A stretch of DNA of 64,000 nt from Macrobrachium rosenbergii (GCF_040412425.1 NC_089795.1:78847663-78911662); one strand, 5' to 3'; shown: positions 12,758 to 26,934, counted from the first letter of the stretch. The notes: generated by a model not told the origin, from the letters alone. Program-made: numbers and translations.

Positions 12758-12972
12758 AGCAATTTACCAAATAAAAGTGAAAACTTCAGAATTTCAAATG
12801 CTCCATTTACAAGAGCGCGCGAGCAAACAAATACACTCACGCTATATATGTATATTATGTATATGTATATATAGTGTGTATGTGTTAGGTTATTTGTGCG
12901 TGCGCGCACTCCTTTAGAGGAGCATTTAAAAATCTTCAGTCTTCACTTTTATTTGAAGTAAACTTTTTTATC
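12758..12972. mobile_element. Hairpin (foldback/MITE-like) element, ~215 bp
   Basis: The left arm (about 12758-12851) reads AAATAAAAGTGA, AAATGCTCC, GCGCGC and CTATATAT in order. The right arm (about 12862-12972) is its imperfect reverse complement, with GGAGCATTT, GCGCGC and TCACTTTTATTT. Arms of about 95 bp meet at a short TA-rich centre. There is no coding capacity. The shape suits a MITE or foldback element; no target duplication could be assigned with confidence. Confidence 0.75.
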
Positions 12973-12995
12973 AGTTCTTGACAATAATTTTCTAG

Positions 12996-13107
12996 GCTAT
13001 GGATTTTTCTGTCTGGAAAAGAACTGAACCAGAAATCTATTTAAACAAAGAGGTATTATTGCCTCTGCCAAGGCCAGACGACGGTGCGATTATTCCATTC
13101 ATGCTGG
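12996..13107 (+). CDS. Weak candidate: possible internal exon
   Basis: An open stretch starting with ATG at 12999 (MDFSVWKRTEPEIYLNKEV, then LLPLPRPDD) lies between an acceptor-like TTTTCTAG ending at 12995 and a donor-like G/GTGAGA at 13108. It is somewhat GC-richer than its surroundings. The acceptor polypyrimidine tract is short. The stretch sits right beside the hairpin element at 12758-12972, so it could be part of a repeat. No protein family recognised. Confidence 0.17.
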
Positions 13108-14495
13108 GTGAGACGCGGCTGGAATTCTGGAATCTTCGTTTACGTAGTTCTTTGTTCTTTTGTGTGTGTGTTTGTGTATGTTTTTTTGTGTGCGATTTGG
13201 TATTTTTTCCTTTACTTTTTTTATGCCCAAGGATAAGTTTTGAATTTACAAGAAAGATATGGGTCTTGGTGTGTTGTAGGCCTTAACTTTTTTGATCCGC
13301 ATTTGCTAAAATTGAATGTTTTGTGGTCCGAGACAATTTTTAGTTTGTTCTTTTATATTTTCATCTCAGAATTACATATTTTTTTGTTTGTCCTTAAGAG
13401 CCCATTTAACTCATAAGCAGAGCAAATCCTGTTTATATTGTGTAGTTCCAAGCGTTCCTCCATTCTCCCTCCCCATTTGCAATTTTTACTCTCCTGCTAC
13501 TACTACGTAGACTTGCAAGTCCCAAGGACACAGAAACAGCAAAGCTACTATTAATGTTGTTATCTTCTGAACAGTACAGTGACACAGGTATATACATTAT
13601 GCCGTTACCAATACTACTTCAGTTATACAGCTGATAATACTCGTACTTTAAGGACCTAACAAATATCGCTGCTATAGTCGGGTATTGATTCTAGTATTGA
13701 TACTGCACTATCACGTGGTTAATACAAAGCATGCTAGCCGTACCCTGTTCGCCCAGGAGCTTATTTTTAAATAACTTAATTTTGATTTGCCGTTGGGAAG
13801 AGTTTTTACAATATATTTAGTATCACTCATATAGAAGTAGCTTGTGAAATATGTGGTGTGAATGCCCAAGTGAAAAAACTTTATATTTTTGTAAATACGG
13901 CGTGTTTAATATTTTCAAAACAATAAAGAAATTATAGAAACCGTTTTGGCAATTATGCATAAATTGTGATTATATTTTTAACTTCAAGTATCTTAAGGCT
14001 GAAAATCGTATTTTTTAAGACAGTACGTGATCTTACATGACGCTGCTTCGAGTTTGAATTAAGTTCAGTAAGGAAGAGGAGGCGGAACAAAATTATCTAT
14101 CAAATAGTAGCAGGATTTCATGTACGAGGAATTTCCATTATTTACACCATTGGCTCATTACGCGTTATTTTATTTGTATATGCGTTACATATATCTCGTG
14201 AATGATTCAGTTCAAGTAAAATACAGTAACCGAATTAGACAGAGGTGATATATACTGTACATACAAGCTAAATTGGATTATCCTTCGCGATAGCGTCAGT
14301 GGTTTTATATACCAAGCAACTGTTCCTGTTTCTTGAAGCGTAGAGGCATTTTTTTCTTCATTTTTATTCCCAAGTTTTGATGAAGTGTTTCCAGTACCCA
14401 TAAATATAAGGGAATGGAGGAGTTTAGATGTCATTGCACTTATATAAAAGTAAATGTGATAGGCAGATTCTACAGTACACACGCTCACACACATA
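13108..14495. other. Gene-free stretch
   Basis: AT-rich, with short TG-rich runs near 13160-13190. Nothing recognised. Confidence 0.45.
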
Positions 14496-14501
14496 TATAT
14501 G

Positions 14502-14562
<61 letters not shown>

Positions 14563-14625
14563 TTATATAGATATGTATACACACATATGTATATATGTAC
14601 ATGTGTATATTTATATATTTATGTA
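14496..14625. repeat. (TA)n microsatellite with CA/TG edges
   Basis: TA core with ACACAC/TGTGTA-type interruptions on both sides. Confidence 0.93.
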
Positions 14626-14638
14626 TAGCCTATATAAA

Positions 14639-14639
<1 letters not shown>

Positions 14640-14706
<67 letters not shown>
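14640..14706 (+). repeat. (GA)n microsatellite
   Basis: Pure GA run, one of only about four GA-oriented tracts on this strand. Confidence 0.98.
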
Positions 14707-14710
<4 letters not shown>

Positions 14711-14977
14711 AATCTGGACACTTTTATAATATATGTACATTTACACACACACACACGAGGTCTGTAATGGATACTTTCGTTCGTCCTGCCCTTAAGGACT
14801 TTTCCACGTGGAAGGATACCACTGGAGAGATCGAAGCATAGGAGCAAGTACTCATCAATAACGGGACCTGGAACAAATCGATTAAACAGCAAACCAGAAT
14901 ACCTAAATAAATGGCACGCTGATGAAAACCCGAGCAATGACGACGACGACAGTGGCACCGTCGTGCTTATTTTCCTA

Positions 14978-14995
14978 AACAACAACAACAACAAC

Positions 14996-15044
<49 letters not shown>
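14978..15044 (+). repeat. (AAC)n(AAT)n microsatellite
   Basis: A short AAC run passes into a pure AAT run. Both strands give poly-Asn or poly-Leu artefact frames. Confidence 0.96.
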
Positions 15045-15308
15045 TTTTGTTGAAACAAAAAGGCTGCATATTGCGAATTGATTTTATACTGAGTTTTCTG
15101 AATTCTTCTAACAATTCACTTTTCCTGCACATCGATATTAGTCAATAATTGGCCAATGTTTATATTTCGACGGACAAAACAGCTTATTTTTTACAGCAGA
15201 AATTCTTTATTTAAAGTTTTAAACCATTACACCAGGTTACTGAAACATGGAATGTAAATCCGTAGATTTTCGTGGTGGTATTTTCGGTGTTATTTCTTCT
15301 TTTTTCAT

Positions 15309-15310
<2 letters not shown>

Positions 15311-15367
<57 letters not shown>
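15311..15367 (+). repeat. (AAT)n microsatellite
   Basis: Pure AAT run. Confidence 0.97.
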
Positions 15368-15783
15368 TTGCCGAACGTACGAATTCGGTAAATTTGAAGT
15401 CGCATTCATTAAATAATTCATGATAATTTTTACACGGCACTTTTCAATCGCGATCACAAAAGCGGTGATGTATTTACTCCCCAAAGAGCATTGATCAAAA
15501 AGAAATGAGCGAGCTGACTAGGGTATTATTTTTCCCCATTTTAATCATATTTTCTTTCAGAACCAATTACATAGAAGATTAACATAAAAAGTCATGCAAT
15601 GAAATTATGTATCTACCTAATGGAAGGCTTCGCACAGTTACTGTTATATAAAGGTCATAGATGAAAAAGCTTGCGAAATGGCGTTGGAAAATTATTAGAC
15701 GAGGGGCGCGAAGGCAACAGCTTATAGCTGCAACCGATTGCACCATTCGTAAGGGCTTGAGATGAACGCGAGGACCTGATGCC

Positions 15784-15787
15784 TGTG

Positions 15788-15818
<31 letters not shown>

Positions 15819-15821
15819 TTT
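15784..15821 (+). repeat. (GT)n followed by poly-T
   Basis: A short GT run leads directly into about 20 T. Confidence 0.95.
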
Positions 15822-16766
15822 GATTCGTAATAGGTGCAATAATGAATCCAGCTGAGAGCGCAAAAGGGAATAGTAATCAGTTGCTTCCACCCCACAGTCA
15901 TTTGAGCATTAGCGTCGGTCCTTTGAAGTACAATAGTTATCAATATTTACTGACTTTCCTTTTTTCGTTGCGCTCTTTACTTTTGCATTTAAATTTACAT
16001 AGTGATTATTTCCACCGGGAAAAACAGTGTTGTTTTGTTTTATTTATTTTTATATTGCCTTTGCCGCTACTGTATAATATACGATAACGATAGAAGCTGG
16101 TCTTTAAAGGTATAAATGTTAGCGGTTAATGTCGGTATTTCCGAAGCTGTGTTATGGACCTTACCTGTGAAATTCTGTTCATTTTGGGATGCTTCAAGAT
16201 GTATTAGTCAAGCAGCATTTTCTCGTAAATTTTCAAGTTCTGTCTGTTAGGACGAGAAAGGATGCGACCGTACAATAAATTGGAAGATGATTTTGATTCG
16301 GTGAATTATATGTCTGCAGGGAACTTTCGAGTAAACCAACTGTCGGGAACTTTCGAGTAAAAAGTTGGTTTAGTTGTGAAGTAAAAGTTAATTCCATCAT
16401 TACTGACGATTTAAATGCCGAAATATTACGAAAAACACTTCTAGGAATCCGGTCACTGTAAGTGATAAAAGATTTTAAAAGATTATTTACTACTCTTTAA
16501 AAACTTCTCACACTGAGGAAAGATCTGGGCCACAGAGAAATTCCCCAGAAGCTCTTTTCAAGATAAATGGGTATAATGGCAGGGCAGTATCAAGTTTATC
16601 TGTTCTATCGATCAGCACAATTTGTGAAGGTGGTTACTTTTCATATAACTGAAGGGACGCTGTAGTAGGGGAACTCGGGTGGTGTATCATCAACTAATTA
16701 TGAAAAAAGAACTCGAATAGAACAACAATACCTAACAATTACTTTTAGTTTTCTGAAAAGAAAATT
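15822..16766. other. Gene-free stretch with a small duplication
   Basis: GGGAACTTTCGAGTAAA occurs twice (16319-16335 and 16345-16361), with AACCAACT/AGTTGGTT as a small inverted pair around the second copy. Otherwise nothing recognised. Confidence 0.5.
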
Positions 16767-17125
16767 ATTTTGCCGGCTTTGTCTGTCCGTCCGCACTTTT
16801 TTCTGTCCGCCCTCAGATCTTAAAAAGTACTGAGGCTAGAAGGCTGCAAATTGGTATGTTGATCATCCAGCCTCTAATCATCAGACATACCAAATTGCAC
16901 CCCTCTAGCCTCAGTATTTTTTATTTTATTTAAGGGTAAAGCTAGCCATAATCGTGCATCTGGCAACGATATAGGCCGTGGTAAAAGTTTCATGGGCCGC
17001 GGCTCATACAGCATTATACCGAGACCACCGACAGATAGATCTATTTTCGGTGACCTTGATTATACGATGTACAGAAAACTCGATTGCGCCGAAGACACTT
17101 CGGCTCATTTTTTACTTGTTTACAG
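16767..17125 (+). mobile_element. Decapod interspersed repeat with internal hairpin
   Basis: From GCCGGCTTTGTCTGTCCG through a hairpin to GGCCGTGG, CATGGGCCGCGGCTCATAC and CATTATACCGAGACCACCG, ending in CATTTTTTACTTGTTTAC. I recognise this family as frequent in decapod genomic DNA. The hairpin arms (about 16820-16860 and 16883-16925) carry TACTGAGGCTAGA and its complement TCTAGCCTCAGTA, closed by about 22 bases. Frames crossing the element (16978-17404) are not conserved coding in my judgement. Its class (MITE or other) is unknown to me. Confidence 0.75.
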
Positions 17126-19269
17126 TTTCTTTCTGCTTGATGGAAAAAGTGCTTTCAACGCGGATTTCACGAGTTCATCTATTTGGAAGTTTGTCAGCCA
17201 TCAGATATCTCCCAGTGTTATCGATGGATCTCAGTGTATTTAATTTTTTTGATGGATGGGCCATGGTCGAAGGAAAGACTTTATTTGTTTAAAGAAATCT
17301 GGACCAGGGCATTTCTCGAGTATTTAAATCGTTTGCGTTTGTGCCGACGAATGGTTCGTTTTTCAAATGAGTCTTCACGAGATAATGACTCCCTCCATTT
17401 ATAAACACGAAGAGAAGTTCTATACTCTGGAAGAGAAGTTCTATACTCTGGAAACCTTTAAAGTTTCATGTGCTTTCGAATAACTAACAGGACATGGTAG
17501 AAAAACAATTTGCGTTCCCTTTAAGTCCTTTGTAATTTTTATTGCAACAACCGCTAAGTTCCAGGTATTTGTCAACGGTCAGCATTGTCCGATGTTACAA
17601 TGGTTATTGAACTGTGCTCCCAAATTAAGCGGTGAAATATAAGAATCTAATTACGCATTTCTTTTTATGTTCTAAAACTGGACAAAAGAAGGGTGCGCGT
17701 TGTAATTAGTGTATTCATTGCAATAAACGGCCCTTAAATAGGTTTGATTGTTTTTACCCATTGTGAAAGGAATGCTTTGATTTACGTCATCATGTGGTTA
17801 TAATTATGAAAGGTTTGCGCTCATTTCCTCCTAGTTTGACGTATTTCACCAGAATTTTAATTTGCAAATGCTAAGTTAATTTGTGTTTTCCATTTAGAGT
17901 AAAAATATAATGGATATGCAACGCTTATTTCGAACTTATCCAACCGCACAAAAAGACGATGTTTTTTCCTCTCCATTTATTGATCATCTTATTGAATACC
18001 GTGATATTGAATTTAATTACGTAAATATAGTAACATCTAAATCTGGTCTACTCGTAGGAGGATAAGAAACACTGACGTTTCTTTGAAATATAATTAGAAA
18101 TGCTCGTTCATTAGCATTCTTTTCACCCATGTTGTCTACCGATAGTATTTTTCAATTTTTCAAGCACGGTGGGTACATTCCTCGTTTAAAATTCGTCATG
18201 AAGCATATGTTATAATAACGGTGTGAAATTGATAGCCTGATGGCACATATTCATGAAAGGAAATGTAAAGTAGCATTGCTCTTCTCTTTTCTTATATTTT
18301 AAGTGAGGAATGGGAGATGATGAAAATGACTTTAACAAACGAAAGCGCTGCGTGAATTATCTCGTTAGGAATTGTTACATTAGAGTTGGTGATGATGACC
18401 GCATAATTATTATTATCATCATTAAATAAAAATGTACGTTTGGTTTATATTATATTACAGTGCTCTTGCGTGAAAAAACATAGAAAAGATAAACAGAATA
18501 AAATGCTAATAATGAAAAGTAAATAAAAACAAATCGGCCCCAAAAAATGTGCATGCATAGCTAAGATAATGGAAAGCAAAAAATACAAAAACAAATATGA
18601 AAGAAACTAAAAACTCAGGTCATGGTGCATTGCATGTAAAGACACATTACTCTAACTTAAACTTGTAAGTATCAGCAATCCACACCACTGACCCAAAGAC
18701 TGTTCCTCAGCTTCTTAGTCCAAGGAATAAAAGAATTCGTGGCACCTCAGCAGAACATAGATGTTAACAAAACAGAACGGAAAGCTACGTCTGAGTTCAA
18801 ATATAATAATTAAAGTTAGCTTAAAAAAAGAGAAATAATCCGGAAGATGGTCTTGAATCATAATTACTGTTGTAATGGAAATCATCAGGCAGTAGACAAC
18901 CAGGATAATATTATTCCAGCAAAAGATCAAAAGCATGCGGTATCATAACTGTCATGTCTGCACAGACAGGAGAATGTGACTTTTAATATTGCAAAAGGTA
19001 AAAGGCGGAAATCGAAAGCAACGACTATTATCATTAAATATTAAGAACTGGGACATATTGTCTTGCACAAGCTGGATAATGGAATGGGGACATGCAACAA
19101 TATTGAATTAATAATAAGCTTAGTTTATTGATGGAATTCAGCTTGATCGCCAGTGGCTACGCCAGTTACTGATCCATTCCGAATTTCTAATGAGGCCACC
19201 AACCACTTCATTTCCTTTGCGAAACGCAGATAACTGCAACAAGAGTTATAATACCTTCTTCCTAATTTA
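17126..19269. other. Gene-free stretch
   Basis: About 2.1 kb of AT-rich, unique-looking DNA. It contains one perfect 21-bp tandem duplication, listed separately. Confidence 0.45.
17410..17451 (+). repeat. 21-bp perfect tandem duplication
   Basis: The unit AAGAGAAGTTCTATACTCTG plus G occurs at 17410-17430 and again at 17431-17451 without a mismatch. Confidence 0.95.
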
Positions 19270-19288
19270 CTATATATTATATATACTC

Positions 19289-19332
<44 letters not shown>
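19270..19332. repeat. (TA)n microsatellite
   Basis: TA run with a CTCG interruption near its left edge. Confidence 0.95.
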
Positions 19333-19334
<2 letters not shown>

Positions 19335-19615
19335 TAAAGACAATGATCATGCTGCTAATAAAGAAGAAACGACAAAAGTAACACCAGACAAGTTAAGTCT
19401 GGGTTCTCAAAACAGTCAGGCACCTTTGATTCCTCATTGTAATTCCCACTAAATCTTTATTGAATGCTGGTCAAGGCCCAGGCTGGTGTACACTCTCAGA
19501 ACCTTGATTGTGTTATTTTTTTCGAATAAATCGTGCTGCTGTAATTACAGGGTATGGAGAAATTCTGTTTTAGTGTTTAAGATATTTCTTGTAATTTTTC
19601 CTTCATTTCTGTAAG

Positions 19616-19855
19616 ATTAGTGATGATGTCTGAAGAACCTGATATTTCACGTGTTTTGAAAACCTGTTATAGAAATATATAAATATGTGTATATATATAC
19701 ACATATGTGTGTGTGTGTATGTTTTTGTGTGTTTAATAGTCGGTTAAAATTAGTGATGATGTCTGAAGAACCTGATATTTTACGTGTTTTGAAAACCTTT
19801 TATACAAATAATATATATGTGCGTGTGTTGTGTGTTTGTGTTTGGTTTTTAATAG
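19616..19855 (+). repeat. ~133-bp tandem duplication
   Basis: ATTAGTGATGATGTCTGAAG begins both copies (19616 and 19749), and similarity continues through CCTGATATTT, CGTGTTTTGAAAACCT and a TG-rich stretch to TTTAATAGT. Divergence lies mainly in the TA/TG microsatellite part. Confidence 0.92.
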
Positions 19856-20260
19856 TTAATCTGATAAACCAATTCTCTAACCTAGTGTATGCTTAAAGAA
19901 CAGAGAGAGGGATAGTGTACAGGAAAAGGTGTTTGGTCGAAACCTTAATGAAGTAATGGCTCACCCCTTGCAAGAAAAGAGGGTAAAGATATCTGTAAAA
20001 CCAGCATTAGGTATCTCGTCACAATGAAATTTTGACGTCCTACAGCAATGTCTATGTGCGTGATACCTTTTCATTTGTTGAATGTTTTCTTGAAATTAGA
20101 AGCCGTCAGATGTTAGGAATCGTTACAAATTTCCCGTTTATAGTTTCATGAGCAAATCATTTACATAAATAATTCCTAAAACATTCCCGTTTTCACTCAT
20201 CTGCTATTGATATTGAAAACTGTGATGGAAATTCTATCCGGTGAAATCCCTGGTTCTCTC

Positions 20261-20571
20261 GCTCTCTCTCTCTCTCTCTCCGTGAGTTAGGTATAATCAG
20301 TGGACCTCATGTAGTTCAATGTAGAAGGCATTACTTAAGTCTTTGCAGCATCCCTTGGCTAGCTGCAAGTGCATTCCTTTTACTAACTACTTCCGTTCAT
20401 ATTCTACTTTCTTCCATCTTACTGTCACCTTCTCCTAACAATTGATTCATAGTGCAACTGAGTTTTTCCTCTTCTATTACACCATTCAAGCTTTACTGCT
20501 CAATTCCCGTTTCCAGTGCTGAATAGCCTTGGTGCCCCAGTGCTTACATGTATGCCTAAAATCTATAAAAT
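20261..20571 (+). mobile_element. Decapod interspersed repeat (AGCGCTTGG family), copy 2
   Basis: The most complete copy in the window. In order it has a CT tract (20261-20280), GTGGACCTCATGTAG, GGCATTACTTAAG, TCCGTTCATATTCT, TTCTTCCATCTTACTGTCAC, TCCTAACAATTGATTCATAG, TGCAACTGAG, TTCCCGTTTCCAGTGCTGAA and a CCTAAAATCTATAA end. Compared with copy 3 it retains the middle segment. It is bounded on the right by another CT tract at 20575. Abundant in decapod DNA as I know it; class uncertain. Confidence 0.75.

Positions 20572-20574
<3 letters not shown>

Positions 20575-20621
<47 letters not shown>
20575..20621 (+). repeat. (CT)n microsatellite
   Basis: Pure CT run at the right edge of the preceding repeat. 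Confidence 0.98.
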
Positions 20622-20624
<3 letters not shown>

Positions 20625-21038
20625 CTCTTTCCCAGAAGTGCTGACGGCTCAGTGGCAAGAAAAATCAGCTGTTGTTGACAGCATCAAGATAACACGTATT
20701 TTTGAGGATGATAACTGGAATTTGACGTAATGCTTTTTTTATATATATATATTTTCTCTTGTTTTTGTTGTTCTATCGCCAACGGCCTTACTTCATATAA
20801 CGAATACGTCGTGGTGTTTGTTACGGACAGCAGAAAGCTTTCTGCTTCCAAACTCGGTTCCGGAAACCAGGTCAGAGAATGTGACTTTATTTTGACACTG
20901 CTCTCGTCAGTAAACCAGGTTAATTGAACCATGCCATTTCTGAAATCTTTCGCGTGAGAAGCTGAAATACGTTCGAAGAACAAAGATTCTCTTTATTATA
21001 ATACTGTGTGATTAGAAAGATTGTCTGTTTTCGTCACA

Positions 21039-21365
21039 CTAAATTGATAGATAAATTTATTTTTCAAAAATAAATTAATAATGAACTTTTCTTTCAAAGA
21101 TGAATTGATAAATGAACTTTTCTTTCAAAGATATTGAACGGAAAAATGAACTGTTCTTTAAAGATAAATTGATTGATGAACTTATCTTTCAAAGGTAAAT
21201 TGATAAATGAACTTTTCTTTCAAGGATAGTGAATGGACAAATGAACTTTTCTTTCAAAGGTAAACTGATGGATGAACTTGTCTTTCAAAGATAAAATGAT
21301 AAATGAACTTTCAAAGATAAATTGATAAATGAACTTTCCTTTCAAAGATATCAGATGGATAAACG
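21039..21365 (+). repeat. ~31-bp minisatellite, about ten copies
   Basis: The unit is built from GATAAATGAACTTTTCTTTC plus AAAGATAAATT. Copies vary (ACTTATC, ACTGTTC, ACTTGTC) and some have a GAATGGAC- or GAACGGAA-type insert, suggesting an alternating two-unit order in the middle of the array. Confidence 0.92.
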
Positions 21366-21663
21366 AAGTGCTTCTGACTCACTGAAATGACGCGGAAGGC
21401 AGAACAGCTGATGAAGAAAAAGGAAGCCACCTGTTAGGATTCCATCACAAGAACACCGAGCTGTCGTGGTGGGTGGAAACGTTGACAACATCCCTAGGGA
21501 TCTCCCGCGGGATGTCCCTATCCGTCTTGGGCCACCCATGCTTCTGCTCCTATTCAGAAATTGACAGGTTGGTGACGCTGCCGCGTGGCAGTCTTCAATT
21601 AAGAGAGAGCTGGTGGCACAGAGCGTGTGGATGTTAAAGGGAAAAGGAATTCCTCGGTGCCAG

Positions 21664-21666
<3 letters not shown>

Positions 21667-21718
<52 letters not shown>
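21667..21718 (+). repeat. (GA)n microsatellite
   Basis: Pure GA run. Confidence 0.98.
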
Positions 21719-21725
<7 letters not shown>

Positions 21726-23030
21726 ACTGCCAAGATTTATTGCTGCGATCTATCGTAAGTAAATTTGCCCTTGCAAAAGTAAAAATAATTTCTTAATTGC
21801 ATCGAGAATGTATTGGGGTTGAATGTGGCCAGAATTTTTTGTTTCATTTAAAGTAAGTTTGCTTTTTCCCATTTATGTAGGTAATGAATCTTTGCTATGC
21901 AGTGGTAAGAATTTGTGTAATGTGCCATTCATAATTTTATAAATCCTCAAAATCATTAAAGCTGAAGAATATGTAGCATGCGTTCTTCATTAAGTATAAG
22001 ATTAAACTCGAAAATCTATCCTTGGGTTTCGTTTATTGTAATAAACCTAAGAATAGTCATAAGATTTTTCTCTTTCTTTCTTAACTCCTTTGTGTGTTGT
22101 GCTCTTACTAAATCAAGAATATTTCCAAGTGGAACGTGTCTTCCAGAGATGAATATAAGAGCATTTTCAGTCCCATAACCTTCCTTTGCACTGATTTCAA
22201 CAAATATGGCTCGATTGGGTTTTCTATTTTAGCTTCGTTAATCAGTTTACCAATATCAGTTTTGAACTTAAGCGTTGTATTGTCAAGCCTCTAGTTAGCT
22301 GACATTTCTCTTCATTGCTTGTGACCTTTCGGGTAATCTGTGTCTCTTTTTTAGATTGTTTAGTTCAATTTTATATCGTTACGCTGTCTGAATTGTCACT
22401 GTTAGTTATTGTCCACATCAAATGTCCCTGAGTTTAATGGAAACTTAAGGGACAGTGCCATGACAGTGATAGCAAGGAGTTGGCGAGGTGGGAGGCATTT
22501 TGACCATGCACACCATCAGTTGACAGTAAATAATTGTGTAATTACATGAAATTATCATGTTGAATAGCGCAAACCAAAATCATTAGGTAAAATCACTGAT
22601 TCTCTCATTTGAGGGAACTTGAGGCATAATTTGATCCAGTGTTATTTCTCAGTCTCCAGCGGGTTATTTGTTAGGATTCTGGTATGAGCAGTCTTTGACA
22701 TTAAAAATTTCTCAGATAGAAAAGAGAAGGTGTGGGTAACCTTACCTTTCACTACATTGCGGGAGATATGAGCAATATATCATTGATTTGATTGCCCGCT
22801 GTATTTGTAATTTGTTTCTCTCCGTAACTAACTCTTTTGATGACACACTGAAATTGACCATTTCAGTATGTTTTGCCGTTGTATGTAGCATGTGGTTTTG
22901 TCATATACTGAGCATAAAATGTAATTTTCCTTAGTTTTATTCTGATGGAAACATTATTCTTTGAGAATAAAGACGTCGACTACAATCTCTTGTTAGCTTT
23001 AACCTGCGACATCACAGAGGTTTTTCCGTA
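21719..23030. other. Gene-free stretch
   Basis: No recognised repeat or coding region. Confidence 0.45.

Positions 23031-23105
<75 letters not shown>
23031..23105 (+). repeat. (ATT)n microsatellite
   Basis: Pure ATT run. Confidence 0.98.
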
Positions 23106-23107
<2 letters not shown>

Positions 23108-23202
23108 GAATTAAAAGCCACAGTAGTGTTAAAAATATTTATGCATAGAGTTAAAAATGATAAGGAGAGACTTTCAGATATTACTCCGTATCCTCATCAG
23201 TC

Positions 23203-23289
<87 letters not shown>
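23203..23289 (+). repeat. (ATT)n microsatellite
   Basis: Pure ATT run, separated from the previous one by about 97 bp of unique sequence. Gives a poly-Leu artefact frame. Confidence 0.98.
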
Positions 23290-24851
<1,562 letters not shown>

Positions 24852-25217
24852 ACGTTTACGTCCTGACATCAGATATTATGAATTCCACTAATTCATTATA
24901 TTGTTAGATTTGGGGAGCAATGCTCAGAGGCATATTATGCCAAGCCGAAACAGAGTTTGGAAGAACTCGCCAAAAAGACTTACGTCCTTACGTCAAATAT
25001 CAGATATTCAACTAATTCACTGTATTGACAGATACGGGAATCAATGCTACGAGGCATAATTTGTCGCAGAAACAAAGTTTGGAAGAACTCGCCAAAAAGA
25101 CTAACGTCCTTACGTCAAATATCATATATTCCACTATTCCATTATGTTGAGAGATACGGAGATCAGTGCTACGAGGCATAATATTCCGCAGAAACAAAGT
25201 TTGGAAGAACTCGCCAA
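24852..25217 (+). repeat. ~123-bp tandem repeat, three copies
   Basis: Copies begin with TTACGTCCT or AACGTCCTTACGTCAAATAT at about 24855, 24980 and 25103. Each ends with GTTTGGAAGAACTCGCCAA. The third copy ends where the similarity breaks at about 25217. Frames running through it (25012-25362) follow the repeat and are not considered genes. Confidence 0.95.
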
Positions 25218-26934
25218 CCGTAATTGTAGTTGGATGATTCCCGGAGGCGAACTTCTGGTAATGACAGGGAAAGCAAGACCGGCGTCATTATTCGAAAGTC
25301 GTGTTTTATCCTCTCAGCATCCACGTGTTTGGCGCGTGGAATGTTCTTCGGCTTGTTATTAACAGAATTTCCGATCTCGTCTAACCTCATTTCGTGGAAG
25401 CGCTCCCCGAAGTTATTTAATTTGTTTCATTGTTGTTAGGGTTGTTGTCGTAATGGTGGGGTAAAGTTACTGTTATATATCTTCTGATATTTGTTATATG
25501 TGATTAAGTAACGTTCTCCCATTGCTCTTCGGCTACTTTTACAAAGGGAGCAAATTTAAGTTTGAAGGGTTACGATTAGTAGATGGAGTCACCCCTTGCT
25601 AATGAGCAAATAACTGAGCAAATAACTGATCATGGAATGAAGTAATTAATTTGAATGAGATTGAATTGTTATCAGATACCTGGATATTAATTTTGTATAA
25701 ATAAAATGAATCGTCGTGGATAGCGGAATTTACATTTTACTGGTGACCTTGTTTTTTGATTGGTGGGTTTAGGTTAACGTATCTTATTAATTTTTCCTTA
25801 ATGAATGTCTGTTAATCATATTCGATTACTCCAACATGTTTTCACCAAGATGCACGTTTGTGTAATCGATCTCTTATACGAGCAATTACGGCAACGGAAA
25901 GTTACTTTTTACAATATGTACCAATAAAAATAGGCGGTATTGCGGCCCACCCTTGATTTTTCCTCAGTCGGGTATAAAAGGAAAAGTGTGCAAAGTTTCA
26001 AGCAGTATTTACATTATAACTGGCATAGTCTGGCGTATCCTTTGTAATTACGGCCAACTTTTAAATTCCCCCTTCTCTTTCCTTCATATTCTTCTGCTTG
26101 GACTAGATTAGGTAACTAGATTGTGTTCTTCATGTAGTACGTACATGGAAAATCTGATAATTTTTCATGTTTTCTCTCCTTCTTTAGGTTTATATTGACT
26201 AGTCTTGTTTCCATTACATTTAATTTTCATCTTTTACATTTAATTTTCATCCTCCACAAAAGAAGTTAGTCTCTTATTTATGTATCGTACCACGAAGGTT
26301 CGAAATAATGTTACCCCGATAATTTGATGCTGAGTTTTGGTACTTATCGACATTTAGATAAAAAAGAAAAAGAAAACAACGGTACACTTTTGTGAAGACT
26401 ATGAACATATACTAAATGCCGAATCCAGAATAAGTCTTCTGTAAAATCTGTTTATTCTTGATCATATTTGAAATTATGCCTACTAACTCCAATAAAGACA
26501 AGGATACGGTCCCAAATAGTCTACAAGAAACAAAATTGCCATGTTATTCCTGACTTACATAGTGTGGTAAAACTAGTTGTATGGCTGGCGCACAACCCGA
26601 ACCTATGGTAGTGTTTCGAGTAATATATAGGTTTTTACTTAGCCATTGTCTTTATACGTCCTTACTTACTAGTACAGTGCAGATACACCAGTTGTGGTTC
26701 GAGCTGCGCGAAACATGAAGGAATGGAGGCTAGGAAATAAATCACTTGCTTTTGAGAAGGATATGGAGATTTATTGCTGAATCTTCGTAGCAGCTCTCCG
26801 ACGGAAATATATTCACATGCTTTTGACTGTAAGAGATTTCATGAGAGACTCATGCAAAGGAAAAAGTCATGAAATATGGCGATTTCTTAGGTCTTTAACG
26901 AGCGTTTATTTATCTGTTCGATTTACCTTTCAAA

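Noticed and set aside
14963..15148. Poly-Asn or poly-Leu frames over AAT/ATT tracts
   Set aside because: Microsatellite artefacts.
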